Of a stretch of DNA of 64,000 nt, positions 39,199-47,910 are shown piece by piece; positions within the stretch are counted from its first letter, which is position 1; every line of letters starts with the position of its first letter. The DNA is from an uncultured Mediterranea sp. Lineage in GTDB: Bacteria; Bacteroidota; Bacteroidia; Bacteroidales; Bacteroidaceae. The position numbers were made by a program, and so were the translations under genes. Location: NCBI GenBank assembly GCA_945831575.1, contig CAMACX010000005.1:1-64000 (forward strand). Reading direction: 5' to 3'. The notes below the pieces were generated by a model that worked only from the letters and a program-made list of their open reading frames with translations, had not been told where the DNA came from and made no database searches.

Positions 39199-40689
39199 AT
39201 GGCAACAAAATTCCTGAAAATCAATACGGCAGACAATGTGGCCGTAGCTATTGAAAACCTTCAGAAAGGCGAGACCGTCACCATTGAGGGCACAGACATT
39301 GTGCTGCAAGAGGAGGTGCCTGCCGGACACAAATTCGCACTCAAGGATTTGACAGAAGGCGAAGACGTCATCAAGTATGGATACCCCATCGGACACACCC
39401 TGCAAGCGATTGCCCAAGGCCGCTGGATCAATGAGCGTAACCTCAAGACCAACCTGGCTGGCTTGCTGGAGTACAGCTACCAACCGGTGGATGCCTCCCT
39501 GCAGATACCCAACCGGGGGCTGACCTTCAAGGGGTACCGACGCGCCAACGGCGAAGTGGGCATCCGTAATGAAATCTGGGTGGTGCCCACTGTGGGATGC
39601 GTCAACGGTATTGCCTCCCGCCTGGCTGACTCGTTGCGTAGCGAGACGGGGTGCCAAGGAGTAGATGCCATCATGGCCTATCCCCACAATTACGGCTGCT
39701 CACAGCTGGGAGATGACCACGAGAACACACGCAAGATACTGCGCGACTTGGTGCTCCACCCCAATGCAGGAGGTGTGCTGATTGTTGGGCTGGGATGTGA
39801 GAACAACCAACCCGACCTGTTCCGCGAATTCCTGGGCAGCTACGATAAAAGCCGTGTAAAGTTCATGGTGGTGCAAAAAGTGGAGGATGAGTATGAAGAG
39901 GGCATGAAATTGCTGCGCGAGATCTATGACATTGCCTCACAGGATGAGCGTACGGAAGTACCTCTGAGCGAACTGCGTGTGGGACTGAAGTGCGGCGGAT
40001 CGGACGGATTCAGCGGCATCACGGCCAACCCACTGCTCGGCCTATTCAGTGACTTTCTTGTAGCACAAGGAGGTACTACTGTACTGACAGAGGTTCCTGA
40101 AATGTTTGGCGCAGAGACCATCTTGATGAACCGCTGCCGCACACCACAACTCTTCGACCAGACCGTGAAGCTCATCAACGACTTCAAGGCCTACTTCCTG
40201 AGCCATGGGGAACCCGTCGGCGAGAATCCCTCACCGGGTAATAAGGCAGGCGGCATCTCTACCCTGGAGGACAAAGCCCTGGGATGCACGCAGAAGTGCG
40301 GCAAGAGCTACGTAGAGGGTGTGATGGCCTACGGCGAACGGCTACAAGTGAAGGGCCTGAACCTGCTCTCAGCCCCGGGCAACGACCTGGTAGCTGCCAC
40401 CGCATTGGCTTCAAGCGGTTGCCACATGGTGCTCTTCACTACGGGCCGTGGTACTCCCTTCGGCACCTATGTACCCACCATGAAGGTATCAACCAACTCA
40501 GCCCTGGCCAAGAAAAAGCCGGGATGGATCGACTTCAATGCCGGTGTCATCGTAGAGAATGAACCGATGGAACAGACCTGCGAACGCTTTATTGATTACA
40601 TCATCCGGGTAGTCAATGGCGAACGGGTAAACAATGAGAAGAATGGCTACAAGGAAATTGCCATCTTCAAGACAGGCGTTACATTGTAA
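39199..40689 (+). CDS. uxaA: altronate dehydratase (UxaA family)
   Basis: A 496-residue UxaA-family dehydratase that turns altronate into KDG. Residues 1-95 form the SAF domain (LKINTADNVAVAIENLQKGETV, HKFALKDL, YGYPIGHTL); the UxaA catalytic region follows (GYRRANGEVGIRNEIWVVPTVGCVN, HNYGCSQLGDDHENTRKIL, GLGCENNQPD, LKCGGSDGFSG, GTPFGTYVPTMKVSTNS) with conserved cysteines for the Fe site. ATG at 39199 (MATKFLKIN) is the correct start; a longer frame overlaps the regulator gene. A galactarate-dehydratase role is less likely given kdgK/eda next door. Confidence 0.92.
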   Translation: MATKFLKINTADNVAVAIENLQKGETVTIEGTDIVLQEEVPAGHKFALKDLTEGEDVIKYGYPIGHTLQAIAQGRWINERNLKTNLAGLLEYSYQPVDASLQIPNRGLTFKGYRRANGEVGIRNEIWVVPTVGCVNGIASRLADSLRSETGCQGVDAIMAYPHNYGCSQLGDDHENTRKILRDLVLHPNAGGVLIVGLGCENNQPDLFREFLGSYDKSRVKFMVVQKVEDEYEEGMKLLREIYDIASQDERTEVPLSELRVGLKCGGSDGFSGITANPLLGLFSDFLVAQGGTTVLTEVPEMFGAETILMNRCRTPQLFDQTVKLINDFKAYFLSHGEPVGENPSPGNKAGGISTLEDKALGCTQKCGKSYVEGVMAYGERLQVKGLNLLSAPGNDLVAATALASSGCHMVLFTTGRGTPFGTYVPTMKVSTNSALAKKKPGWIDFNAGVIVENEPMEQTCERFIDYIIRVVNGERVNNEKNGYKEIAIFKTGVTL

Positions 40690-40709
40690 TACACATTACT
40701 TCAACCAGA

Positions 40710-40745
40710 ACACAGGGCAACACGCATCATCATGTTGCCCTGTGT
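40710..40745 (+). other. 13-bp intercistronic hairpin
   Basis: ACACAGGGCAACA and TGTTGCCCTGTGT enclose 10 bases in the uxaA-nhaC gap. There is no U-tract, so it may be an mRNA stabiliser or processing site rather than a terminator. Confidence 0.65.
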
Positions 40746-40770
40746 CTAGCAATTAAACTAAGGATAACAT

Positions 40771-42060
40771 ATGACTGAAGAAACCTCTAACAGACGGAGT
40801 GGCTTTGCCCTGACTCCACTCATTCTCTTCCTCTGCCTATACCTTATCACGTCGCTGATCATCGGCGACTTCTATAAAGTACCCATCACGGTGGCCTTCC
40901 TCTGCGCCTCATGCTACGCCTTGCTCACCACCCGTGGCATCCCACTGGAGAAACGTATCGAACACTTCTCACGAGGTGCATCCAACAAGAACATGCTGCT
41001 CATGGTGTGGATCTTCATCCTGGCCGGTGCCTTTGCTCAGGGTGCCAAGGCCATCGGTGCCATCGACGCCACCGTCAACCTCACCCTGCTGATTGTGCCT
41101 GAGAAACTGCTATTAGCCGGCATCTTCCTCTCGGCCTGCTTCATCTCGCTATCGGTAGGAACAAGCGTAGGCACCATTGTTGCCCTCACCCCGGTGGCTG
41201 TGGGGCTGGCTGAGAAGACGGGCATCGCCCTCCCGATGATGGTAGCCCTGGTCATCGGCGGATCGCTCTTTGGCGACAACCTCTCCTTCATCTCTGACAC
41301 CACCATCGCTGCTACCCGCACCCAGGAGTGTGCCATGCGCGACAAGTTCAGGGTCAACTCAATGATTGTCGTACCCGCAGCATTCATCGTGCTCTGCATC
41401 TACACAATAATCGGACTCAATTCCTCCCCCACCGAAGGCCACTACTCCGTAGTAGGCATCAAGGTGGTCCCCTACCTGATGGTGCTCATCACCGCCTTGC
41501 GCGGCCTGCACGTCACCGTTGTGCTGCTCCTGGGCATCCTCTGCACCGGCATAGTTGGACTGCTGACAGGAACTGGCTGCTTCGAATGGTTCCAAGCCAT
41601 GGGCAACGGCATCACCAGCATGGGTGAGCTGATTATCGTCACCATGCTGGCCGGTGGATTGCTGGAAATCATCCGCTACAACGGAGGCATCAACTACCTG
41701 ATTGAGAAACTGACACGACGCGTGAATGGAAAGCGTGGAGCCGAGCTGAGCATCGCCGCCCTGGTAAGCCTGGCCAACCTCTGCACCGCCAACAACACCA
41801 TCGCCATCCTCACCACCGGACCCATAGCCCGGGAAATCAGCAAAAAGTACCATCTGGATGCCCGTAAGAGCGCCAGCATTCTTGACACTTTCTCCTGCTT
41901 CATTCAGGGTATCATCCCTTACGGAGCACAACTGTTGATGGCCTCCGGCCTGGCCCATCTCTCACCCATCAGCATCATGGAGTACCTCTATTACCCCTAT
42001 TGCATGGGATTACTGGCCCTATTGTCCATATTACTGCGCTATCCAAGAAGATTTTCATAG
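40771..42060 (+). CDS. NhaC-family Na+/H+ antiporter-like transporter
   Basis: A 429-residue polytopic inner-membrane protein with about 11 helices. Features of the NhaC family: ILAGAFAQGAKAIGAIDATVNL, SVGTSVGTIVALTPVAVGLA, GGSLFGDNLSFISDTTIAAT and the C-terminal LCTANNTIAILTTGPIAREIS. These residues bind Na+ in NhaC relatives. Placement after uxaA suggests it may be recruited to uronate metabolism, perhaps as a sodium-coupled uptake or pH-balancing partner; that is inference. Confidence 0.85.
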   Translation: MTEETSNRRSGFALTPLILFLCLYLITSLIIGDFYKVPITVAFLCASCYALLTTRGIPLEKRIEHFSRGASNKNMLLMVWIFILAGAFAQGAKAIGAIDATVNLTLLIVPEKLLLAGIFLSACFISLSVGTSVGTIVALTPVAVGLAEKTGIALPMMVALVIGGSLFGDNLSFISDTTIAATRTQECAMRDKFRVNSMIVVPAAFIVLCIYTIIGLNSSPTEGHYSVVGIKVVPYLMVLITALRGLHVTVVLLLGILCTGIVGLLTGTGCFEWFQAMGNGITSMGELIIVTMLAGGLLEIIRYNGGINYLIEKLTRRVNGKRGAELSIAALVSLANLCTANNTIAILTTGPIAREISKKYHLDARKSASILDTFSCFIQGIIPYGAQLLMASGLAHLSPISIMEYLYYPYCMGLLALLSILLRYPRRFS

Positions 42061-42066
42061 AAAGAG

Positions 42067-42097
42067 TTGGTCAATTCAATCGAAATGACTAATTTTG
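42067..42097 (+). promoter_or_regulatory. promoter of rpsP
   Basis: TTG (42067-42069), spacer about 20, TAATTTTG (42090-42097). The leader to the ATG is about 55 bases. Confidence 0.65.
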
Positions 42098-42159
42098 CAC
42101 CCGCTATTACGAGATAATAGCATAATTCAAATCATTAATTAAAAACTATTTAAGAAAAA

Positions 42160-42723
42160 ATGGCAACAAAAATCAGACTGCAACGCAATGGACGTAAAGG
42201 CTACGCCTTCTACTCAATCGTTGTTGCTACCGTAAAAGCACCACGTGATGGTAAGTTTATCGAGAAGATTGGTACCTACAACCCCAACACCAATCCTGCC
42301 ACTGTAGATTTGAAGTTCGACCGCGCACTCGACTGGGTATTGAAGGGTGCACAGCCTACGGACACTGTACGTAACATCCTCTCACGCGAAGGTGTGTACA
42401 TGAAGAAGCACCTGCTGGGTGGCGTAGCTAAGGGTGCCTTTGATGAGGCTACTGCTGAAGCTCGCTTTGAGGCTTGGAAGAACAACAAGCAGAACGGTCT
42501 TGCTGCACTGAAGCAGAAAGAAGAGGCTGCCAAGAAGGCTGAAGCTAACGCTCGCCTGGAAGCAGAAAAGAAGATTAACGAAGAGAAAGCCAAGGCTTTG
42601 GCTGAAAAGAAGGCTGCCGAGGCTGCTGCTAAGGCCGCTGAAGAGGCTGCCAAGGCAGCTGAAGCTGCCGAAGCTGCTGCTACTGCAGAGCCCGCAGCTG
42701 AAGAGGCTCCCGCCGCTGAGTAA
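42160..42723 (+). CDS. rpsP: 30S ribosomal protein S16 with Ala/Lys-rich C-terminal extension
   Basis: Residues 1-90 form S16 ([79 protein letters not shown]). The remaining half (about 95-187) is an alpha-helical, low-complexity tail of [33 protein letters not shown] type ending in Ala/Glu/Pro, as in other Bacteroidetes; its function is not established. Followed by a strong terminator. Codon use is biased as in highly expressed genes. Confidence 0.97.
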   Translation: MATKIRLQRNGRKGYAFYSIVVATVKAPRDGKFIEKIGTYNPNTNPATVDLKFDRALDWVLKGAQPTDTVRNILSREGVYMKKHLLGGVAKGAFDEATAEARFEAWKNNKQNGLAALKQKEEAAKKAEANARLEAEKKINEEKAKALAEKKAAEAAAKAAEEAAKAAEAAEAAATAEPAAEEAPAAE

Positions 42724-42765
42724 ATCTCCTATCCAACCTGCTCGCGGGTTAAAAAGATTTTCAAG

Positions 42766-42806
42766 TTCCTCCCTTCACTCCATGAGCGAAGGGAGGAATT
42801 TTTATT
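42766..42806 (+). terminator. intrinsic terminator of rpsP
   Basis: TTCCTCCCTTC-loop-GAAGGGAGGAA followed by TTTTTATTTG, about 45 bases after the stop. Confidence 0.9.
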
Positions 42807-42840
42807 TGATTCAAGCCGAATGATAGTATATATCAGCCTA

Positions 42841-42880
42841 CGAAAAAAGAGGCAATCCACACAAATGCGAATTGCCTCTT
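42841..42880 (-). terminator. intrinsic terminator of rpsF-rpsR-rplI
   Basis: Minus strand AAGAGGCAAT-14 bases-ATTGCCTCTT followed by TTTTTCG, 28 bases after the rplI stop. It lies back-to-back with the rpsP terminator. Confidence 0.9.
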
Positions 42881-42907
42881 GATATCTGAGATGTTTGACG
42901 GTCAGAC

Positions 42908-43357
42908 TTATGCCTCTTCAGCAACTACCTCGAAAGGAATCTCTACAGAAACCTCCTTGTGGAGTTTAACCACAGCCTTGTAGCTACCTACTTCCTTCAC
43001 AGCATCTTTGACTACGATAATCTTACGATCTACTTCGTAACCCAACTTAGCCAGCTCATCGGCAATCTGAATGCTGCCTACTGAACCAAAGATGGTGCCC
43101 GTTGCACTAACCTTCGTGGCAATGGTGAGCGATACACCTTCCAGCTTAGCAGCCAACTCTTCAGCATCCTTCTTAATCTTCTCCAACTTGTGAGCACGCT
43201 GCTTCAACTCTTCAGCCAGCATCTTCTTGGCAGCAGGCGAAGCAATCACAGCCTTGCCAGTGGGGATGAGATAGTTACGGCCATAACCAGACTTAACAGT
43301 TACAATATCATTCTTGTAACCCAGATTGATAACGTCTTCTTTCAAAATAATTTCCAT
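42908..43357 (-). CDS. rplI: 50S ribosomal protein L9
   Basis: A 149-residue L9 with its N-terminal RNA-binding domain ([40 protein letters not shown]), central helix ([31 protein letters not shown]) and C-terminal domain ([14 protein letters not shown]). Binds 23S rRNA at the L1 stalk base. Third gene of the operon, 15 bases after rpsR. Confidence 0.98.
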   Translation of the reverse strand: MEIILKEDVINLGYKNDIVTVKSGYGRNYLIPTGKAVIASPAAKKMLAEELKQRAHKLEKIKKDAEELAAKLEGVSLTIATKVSATGTIFGSVGSIQIADELAKLGYEVDRKIIVVKDAVKEVGSYKAVVKLHKEVSVEIPFEVVAEEA

Positions 43358-43372
43358 ACTGTCTCCTCCTTA

Positions 43373-43645
43373 TTATTTCATCATGTCAGTTACATAAGGC
43401 AGCAATGCCAAGTGACGAGCTCTCTTCACGGCCTGAGCTACACGACGCTGATACTTCAGCGAAGTACCGGTGATGCGACGGGGCAGAATCTTACCCTGCT
43501 CATTCAGGAACTTCTTCAGGAATTCGGGATCCTTGTAGTCAATGTACTTGATGCCGCTCTTCTTGAAACGACAGTATTTCTTCTTCTTCACATCCACCGA
43601 GGGGGGAGTCAAATATCTGATCTCTGATTGAACTTGCTGTGCCAT
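43373..43645 (-). CDS. rpsR: 30S ribosomal protein S18
   Basis: A 90-residue S18: [62 protein letters not shown] is the family block. It pairs with S6 on the 30S platform. The start is two bases past the rpsF stop, so the genes are translationally coupled. Confidence 0.98.
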   Translation of the reverse strand: MAQQVQSEIRYLTPPSVDVKKKKYCRFKKSGIKYIDYKDPEFLKKFLNEQGKILPRRITGTSLKYQRRVAQAVKRARHLALLPYVTDMMK

Positions 43646-43647
43646 GA

Positions 43648-43998
43648 TTAATCCTCCTTTTTAGTTGATTTAACACTTCTTCTTTTTGCAGCGTACTCAG
43701 CAGCATACTTGTCTTGCTTGAAAGTCAAGAAGCGGATTACGCGTTCGTCACGACGGAAGTTAACTTCCAACTTCTCAATTACAGAAGGCTCTGCATTGAA
43801 CTCAATCAGCTGATAAAAACCGGTTGACTTCTTCTGGATAGGATAAGCCAGCTTCTTCAGTCCCCAGTTTTCCTCATTTACGATCTCCGCACCTTCCGCG
43901 GTGAGGATACCTTTGAATTTCTCTACCGCTTCCTTCATCTGTACATCAGACAAAACGGGAGTCAAAATGAAAACGGTTTCGTATTGATTCATACTCAT
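43648..43998 (-). CDS. rpsF: 30S ribosomal protein S6
   Basis: A 116-residue S6: [51 protein letters not shown] and [12 protein letters not shown] are typical; the C-terminus is basic. First gene of rpsF-rpsR-rplI. A perfect minus-strand promoter precedes it. Confidence 0.98.
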   Translation of the reverse strand: MSMNQYETVFILTPVLSDVQMKEAVEKFKGILTAEGAEIVNEENWGLKKLAYPIQKKSTGFYQLIEFNAEPSVIEKLEVNFRRDERVIRFLTFKQDKYAAEYAAKRRSVKSTKKED

Positions 43999-44037
43999 TT
44001 AAATTGTTAATAAATAATGCGTTTAAAAAATGCGGTG

Positions 44038-44068
44038 CAAAGGTAGTGATAATATTTGATTTGGCAAA
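44038..44068 (-). promoter_or_regulatory. promoter of rpsF-rpsR-rplI
   Basis: Minus strand TTTG (44065-44068), 19-base spacer, TACCTTTG (44038-44045). Confidence 0.8.
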
Positions 44069-44119
44069 CATTTAATGTTTTTTTGTCCTTCAAATTGCAC
44101 AATTATCGCTAAAGCAAGC

Positions 44120-44127
44120 TATCTTTG
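44120..44127 (+). promoter_or_regulatory. -7 box of the MarR-type regulator
   Basis: TATCTTTG, exact TAnnTTTG match, 29 bases before ATG 44156; an ATTG lies about 22 bases upstream. It is divergent from rpsF. Confidence 0.6.
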
Positions 44128-44155
44128 CACTGCAAAATTGAGTATAAGATACACC

Positions 44156-44599
44156 ATGGAGCAATTCAACATCGACATCCGCATGATCTTTGCCATCCTC
44201 AACGGCAAGGTTTCGCTGGCCATCAACCGTAAGTTGACGAAGAACTTCCGTCAGAAGGGACTCGACATTACCCCGGAACAATGGACGGTTCTATTGTTTC
44301 TCTGGGATAAGGACGGCGTGACTCAACAGGAACTGTGCAATGCGACCTTTAAGGACAAGCCCGGCATGACGCGCCTCATTGACACCATGGAGCGGCAGCA
44401 TCTGGTCGTGAGAATCTCCGACAAGAGCGACCGACGCATCAACCTGGTCTATCTCACCAAGGATGGCCGAGCCCTGGAGGAGACTGCCCGCCCCATCGCC
44501 AACCAGACCCTGATGGAAGCGCTACGCGGCGTGAAGCTCGAAGAGGTGAAATTGGGGCAGGAATTGCTGCGAAAAATCTTCTTCAATATCAAAGAATAG
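44156..44599 (+). CDS. MarR-family transcriptional regulator
   Basis: A 147-residue winged-helix dimer. Features: ITPEQWTVLLFLWDKDGVTQQELCNATFKDKPGMTRLIDTMERQHLVVRISDKSDRRINLVYLTKDGRALEE, the full MarR DNA-binding region with the DxRxxxxxLT wing (DKSDRRINLVYLT). ATG at 44156 (MEQFNIDIRM) is chosen because it follows the -7 box at a normal distance and the upstream extension has no regulator character. No adjacent target is obvious. The ligand is unknown. Confidence 0.9.
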   Translation: MEQFNIDIRMIFAILNGKVSLAINRKLTKNFRQKGLDITPEQWTVLLFLWDKDGVTQQELCNATFKDKPGMTRLIDTMERQHLVVRISDKSDRRINLVYLTKDGRALEETARPIANQTLMEALRGVKLEEVKLGQELLRKIFFNIKE

Positions 44600-44741
44600 G
44601 GCAAAACAGGGCTCGTAACCCATTATTTTGGCCCGATTAAGAGTTTTTTTAGCAAATTATTTCGTTTGTTGAAGAATTATTCTTTCCTTTGTCACACAAT
44701 TATGGATTAACGTATAACATCTAAAATTAATAATACACACA

Positions 44742-44918
44742 ATGAAAGGTTTATTGAAAAATTTGGGACTTATCCTGGTCTTCTTGGCCGCAGTTATTCT
44801 GATTGCATGCCAGTTTACTGGTAATGTAAACAACAACGCCATCCTGGGCCTCTGCGCCTTCATGGCAGTAGGTGGTCTGGTACTCTACATTGTACTCAAC
44901 AAGAGACTGGCAGACTAA
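44742..44918 (+). CDS. 58-residue two-helix membrane protein
   Basis: Short gene: MKGLLKNLGLILVFLAAVIL then IACQFTGNVN, NNAILGLCAF MAVGGLVLYI, VLNKRLAD. Two hydrophobic helices (about 8-23 and 32-51) joined by a short polar turn FTGNVNNN. ATG at 44742, TAA at 44916-44918, followed by a strong terminator, so it is an independent transcription unit. A near-match -7 (TTCCTTTG, 44684-44691) lies upstream. Function unknown. A minus-strand frame across it is a shadow. Confidence 0.75.
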   Translation: MKGLLKNLGLILVFLAAVILIACQFTGNVNNNAILGLCAFMAVGGLVLYIVLNKRLAD

Positions 44919-44945
44919 GCAAGAGCAACCGTCCCTCAGGAATTA

Positions 44946-44988
44946 AAAATCCCCTTCCATACGTCAACAGCGCAGGAAGGGGATTTTT
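44946..44988 (+). terminator. intrinsic terminator after the 58-residue membrane protein
   Basis: AAATCCCCTTCC-16 bases-GGAAGGGGATTTTT, about 28 bases after the stop. Confidence 0.9.
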
Positions 44989-45038
44989 CGTATCGTTACC
45001 CACTCAAGGTATTACTTGTCAGGTGCTCCCTAGAGCCT

Positions 45039-45740
45039 TTAGGCCTCCGGGTCGGGCGTGATGAGCTTATAGCCCTTGCCGTGGATGTTGATAATCTCAA
45101 TAGAGGGATCCTCCTTGAGGTGCTTACGCAGCTTGGTAATATACACATCCATACTGCGGGCATTGAAGTAGTTGTCATCAATCCAGATGGTCTTCAGGGC
45201 AAAGTCACGCTGCAAGATCTCGTTGGCGTGCGCACAGAGCAGGCCCAGCAATTCAGACTCCTTCGTGGTCAGCTTGGTCTGCTTCTCGGGAGTGGAGAGT
45301 ATCTGCTTCTGGGTATCAAACGTGAAGCGGCCAATCTTATAGACACTGCTCTCCTTATTCTTCTTACCGCGTACGCGACGCAAGATGGCCTCAATGCGGA
45401 ACGTCAGCTCCTCCATGCTGAAGGGCTTGGTGATGTAATCGTCCGCACCAATCTTGAATCCCTCCAGGATGTCTTCCTTCAGCGTTTTGGCCGTAAGGAA
45501 AATGATGGGTACTTCCGCATTGGCGGCACGTACCTCCTGTGCCAACGTGAAGCCATCCTTCTTAGGCATCATCACATCAAACACGCACAGGTCGTACTTG
45601 TTCTTCATGAAAGCCTTATAACCGGCCTCACCGTCGGGATACAAATCTGCCGCATAGCCTTTGGCCTGCAGGTATTCTCTCAACAACATGCCAAGATTCT
45701 CATCATCTTCGCATAACAACAGGTGCAATTTTTCTTCCAT
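45039..45740 (-). CDS. rprY: response regulator RprY (OmpR/PhoB type)
   Basis: A 233-residue two-domain response regulator. The receiver has the acidic pair EDD (11-13), phospho-Asp55 (CVFDVMMPKKDG), Thr in FLTAKT and Lys in ITKPF; the C-terminal winged helix includes LTTKESELLGLLCAHANEILQRD and ARSMDVYITKLRKHLKEDPSIEIINIHGKGYKL. High similarity to Bacteroides RprY, which answers envelope and oxidative stress and affects tetracycline response. The kinase gene stops one base before its ATG. Confidence 0.94.
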   Translation of the reverse strand: MEEKLHLLLCEDDENLGMLLREYLQAKGYAADLYPDGEAGYKAFMKNKYDLCVFDVMMPKKDGFTLAQEVRAANAEVPIIFLTAKTLKEDILEGFKIGADDYITKPFSMEELTFRIEAILRRVRGKKNKESSVYKIGRFTFDTQKQILSTPEKQTKLTTKESELLGLLCAHANEILQRDFALKTIWIDDNYFNARSMDVYITKLRKHLKEDPSIEIINIHGKGYKLITPDPEA

Positions 45741-45741
45741 A

Positions 45742-47283
45742 TCAGTCGTTTTTAATTAATGGTAATACAATTATAAATCGAGTTCCCACACCGAGCTCGC
45801 TTTCTGCACGGATAGCGCCCTTATGGTCGGTGATAATCTTCTTCACATAAGCCAATCCCAATCCAAATCCCTTGACATCGTGCAGGTTGCCAGTATGTAC
45901 CCGGTAGAATTTATCGAAGATTTTCTTCAGGTTCTCCTTCTTGATACCGATGCCATTATCTTGTATAACAATCTGCAGCTTGCCCTGTTCATTACGGGTG
46001 CTTACAGTAAGCTGTAGATCTACATCCTGGCGCTTGTACTTCACGGCATTGTCCATCAAGTTGAAGATGACATTGGTGAGGTGCATCTCATCCGCCATGA
46101 CGATGGGGTCTTCGGCCAACAGCTCCGTGTCAATCTTGCCGTTGTAGCGCTCCACCTTCAGCGCAAAGGTGTTGACCACACCGCGAATGAGTTCGTTAAC
46201 ATCAATCTCCTTCATCTTGAGGGTAGCCTTCTGCCGGTCGAACATCGACATTTGCAAGACCTTTTCTACCTGAAAGCGCAGACGCTTGGTCTCATCATTA
46301 ATGACACCAGAGATGTGCTGGAACATGGCGGGCGACTTGCCTACGGCGGGGTCGGTCAACATCTGTGCAGCCAGCGAGATAGTGGATATCGGAGTCTTAA
46401 ACTCGTGAGTCATGTTGTTGATGAAGTCGTTCTTCATCTCCGTGAGCTTCTTCTGACGGAAGACAATGTAGATGGTGAAGATGAAGGTGACAAGCAGCAC
46501 CAGCGTAAAGATGAGCGAGGGTATCATGAAGCTCACCGAGTCGAAGATGTAATCACGCCTTCCGGGGAAGTGAACCTGCATCACGCTCATCCTGGCTGGA
46601 GGGTCATTGAGGAAAAGCGGCTGCAAATAGGAGTTTTCATCCCCCTCTTCAGTAAAGTCAGAGCAACGATACACTTCGCGTCCATCACGGTCCTTCACCT
46701 TGAAGTGATACTTCAGGTCGATGCCGTTGTCAATCAGGCCCGACTTGATGTACTGGTCCAGATTCTTGAAGTTGACACGCTCCTCAATTGGACGGTCACT
46801 GGCCTTGTAAATCATCTGCCATACCACGTCATCAAGCAATGCCCGCTGATAGAGATAACGGTTCTTAATCATATCTGCCAGCGAACGCGAGGTCTGCGGT
46901 ATGGTCTTCGTGCCATGCTTACGCGAAATCATGGCACGAGGGAAAGCAGAACCGTTGGTAAAAGTCTTCAGTTCCACCTGTTGATTGACCCGCCCATCAG
47001 GGCTGGTCATAGTAAAGCGCTGCGTACTGACCACCGCGCCATTCCCCTGAGTCTGTTCCCAGGCCTTCTTCTCAGCCTCCGAAATGTCCTCACGCAGCCA
47101 GCGATCGACCTCGGCAGACTCCACATCCTTGGAGGCCGCCATCAGCGCCCGCTTGACCGACTCATCGAACTGCTCATTGCGCATCTTGACCATCTCCTCA
47201 ATGTAGCTTATCTGTAGATAAAGCAGACTGAGGAATGAGAGGCCCATCACGATGCCTAATAACCATATAGTTGACTTTTTCAT
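45742..47283 (-). CDS. rprX: sensor histidine kinase RprX
   Basis: A 513-residue inner-membrane kinase. Helix 1 (about 5-25, IWLLGIVMGLSFLSLLYLQIS), periplasmic domain to about 250, helix 2 (FMIPSLIFTLVLLVTFIFTIYIVF), phospho-acceptor FINNMTHEFKTPISTI, and HATPase_c boxes NVIFNLMDNAVKY, DNGIGIKKENL and GFGLGLAYVKKI. It forms an operon with rprY, the gap being a single base. A TAATTTTG box at 47289-47296 would start transcription almost at the ATG, so the message may be nearly leaderless, or the true promoter is further up. Confidence 0.94.
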   Translation of the reverse strand: MKKSTIWLLGIVMGLSFLSLLYLQISYIEEMVKMRNEQFDESVKRALMAASKDVESAEVDRWLREDISEAEKKAWEQTQGNGAVVSTQRFTMTSPDGRVNQQVELKTFTNGSAFPRAMISRKHGTKTIPQTSRSLADMIKNRYLYQRALLDDVVWQMIYKASDRPIEERVNFKNLDQYIKSGLIDNGIDLKYHFKVKDRDGREVYRCSDFTEEGDENSYLQPLFLNDPPARMSVMQVHFPGRRDYIFDSVSFMIPSLIFTLVLLVTFIFTIYIVFRQKKLTEMKNDFINNMTHEFKTPISTISLAAQMLTDPAVGKSPAMFQHISGVINDETKRLRFQVEKVLQMSMFDRQKATLKMKEIDVNELIRGVVNTFALKVERYNGKIDTELLAEDPIVMADEMHLTNVIFNLMDNAVKYKRQDVDLQLTVSTRNEQGKLQIVIQDNGIGIKKENLKKIFDKFYRVHTGNLHDVKGFGLGLAYVKKIITDHKGAIRAESELGVGTRFIIVLPLIKND

Positions 47284-47495
47284 GGCTGCAAAATTAACAG
47301 TTGCAAATTAACATTCCTAACAGATTAAATTGATTTAACCGAACTTTTCAAGAGATTAAGAGTCCTCTGCGTTTTAGTTCCATTTTTAGAAACTAAAATA
47401 GAGCATTCTTGAATCTGACTGCAAAATTAATAAAAATTTAATTGATTATCGCATTACTGCATATTTTTTTCTTGAAAATAAAAAAAAGCGATTTA
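47284..47495. other. divergent gap between rprX and the thiamin operon
   Basis: A/T-rich spacer. Two TGCAAAATTAA elements (47287-47297 and 47420-47430) form candidate minus-strand -7 boxes for rprX. No gene or strong hairpin seen. Confidence 0.5.
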
Positions 47496-47527
47496 TTTGG
47501 CGGGAAAAATAAAAACCTCTACCTTTG
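47496..47527 (+). promoter_or_regulatory. promoter of the thiamin operon
   Basis: TTTG (47496-47499), 20-base spacer, TACCTTTG (47520-47527); the riboswitch begins a few bases downstream. Confidence 0.8.
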
Positions 47528-47537
47528 CCCCAGAGTA

Positions 47538-47614
47538 GATACACCAAGGGGTGCCGCTTGCGGCTGAGATTATACCCTCGAACCTGATGCAGCTCGTACT
47601 GCCGTAGGAATAGG
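47538..47614 (+). promoter_or_regulatory. TPP riboswitch (THI element)
   Basis: The conserved aptamer blocks are all present: GGGGTGCC, GGCTGAGA (47562-47569), ATACCCTCGAACCTGATG (47573-47588 region), and the 3' part CTGCCGTAGGAATAG. It lies between a perfect promoter and thiS. The following 95 bases contain two small hairpins (CTTCG..CGAAG and CACACTTCGTGTAG) and no U-rich terminator, so control is probably of translation. When TPP is bound, thiS-to-thiD expression would fall. Confidence 0.93.
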
Positions 47615-47708
47615 ACCGTTGATTTCTCACCACATGCTTCGTCATAGCGAAGGGACAGGCACACTTCGTGTAGCTCACTCCTATTGTTAAACCATTCATT
47701 GACAGAGC

Positions 47709-47906
47709 ATGAACATTACCGTTAACAACAAAGTGACCTGCACCAGCGCCTCTACGCTGGCCCAGCTGGCCGAAGAGCTCACCCTGCCTGCCGCAGGCGT
47801 TGCCGTAGCCATCAACAACAAAATGATTCCCCGCACGGAATGGAACAGCAAGTCCCTTGCCGAAGGGGACTCCATCGTCATCATCAAAGCGGTCTGTGGA
47901 GGTTGA
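47709..47906 (+). CDS. thiS: thiamin sulfur carrier protein ThiS
   Basis: A 65-residue ubiquitin-fold carrier ending in the required Gly-Gly (AVCGG), to be adenylated by ThiF and thiocarboxylated. Matches ThiS in MNITVNNKVTCTSASTLAQLAEELTLPAAGVAVAINNKMIPRTEWNSKSLAEGDSIVIIKAVCGG-type composition (length, beta-grasp, tail). First gene of the riboswitch-controlled operon; thiE starts five bases after its stop. Confidence 0.95.
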   Translation: MNITVNNKVTCTSASTLAQLAEELTLPAAGVAVAINNKMIPRTEWNSKSLAEGDSIVIIKAVCGG

Positions 47907-47910
47907 TGCG

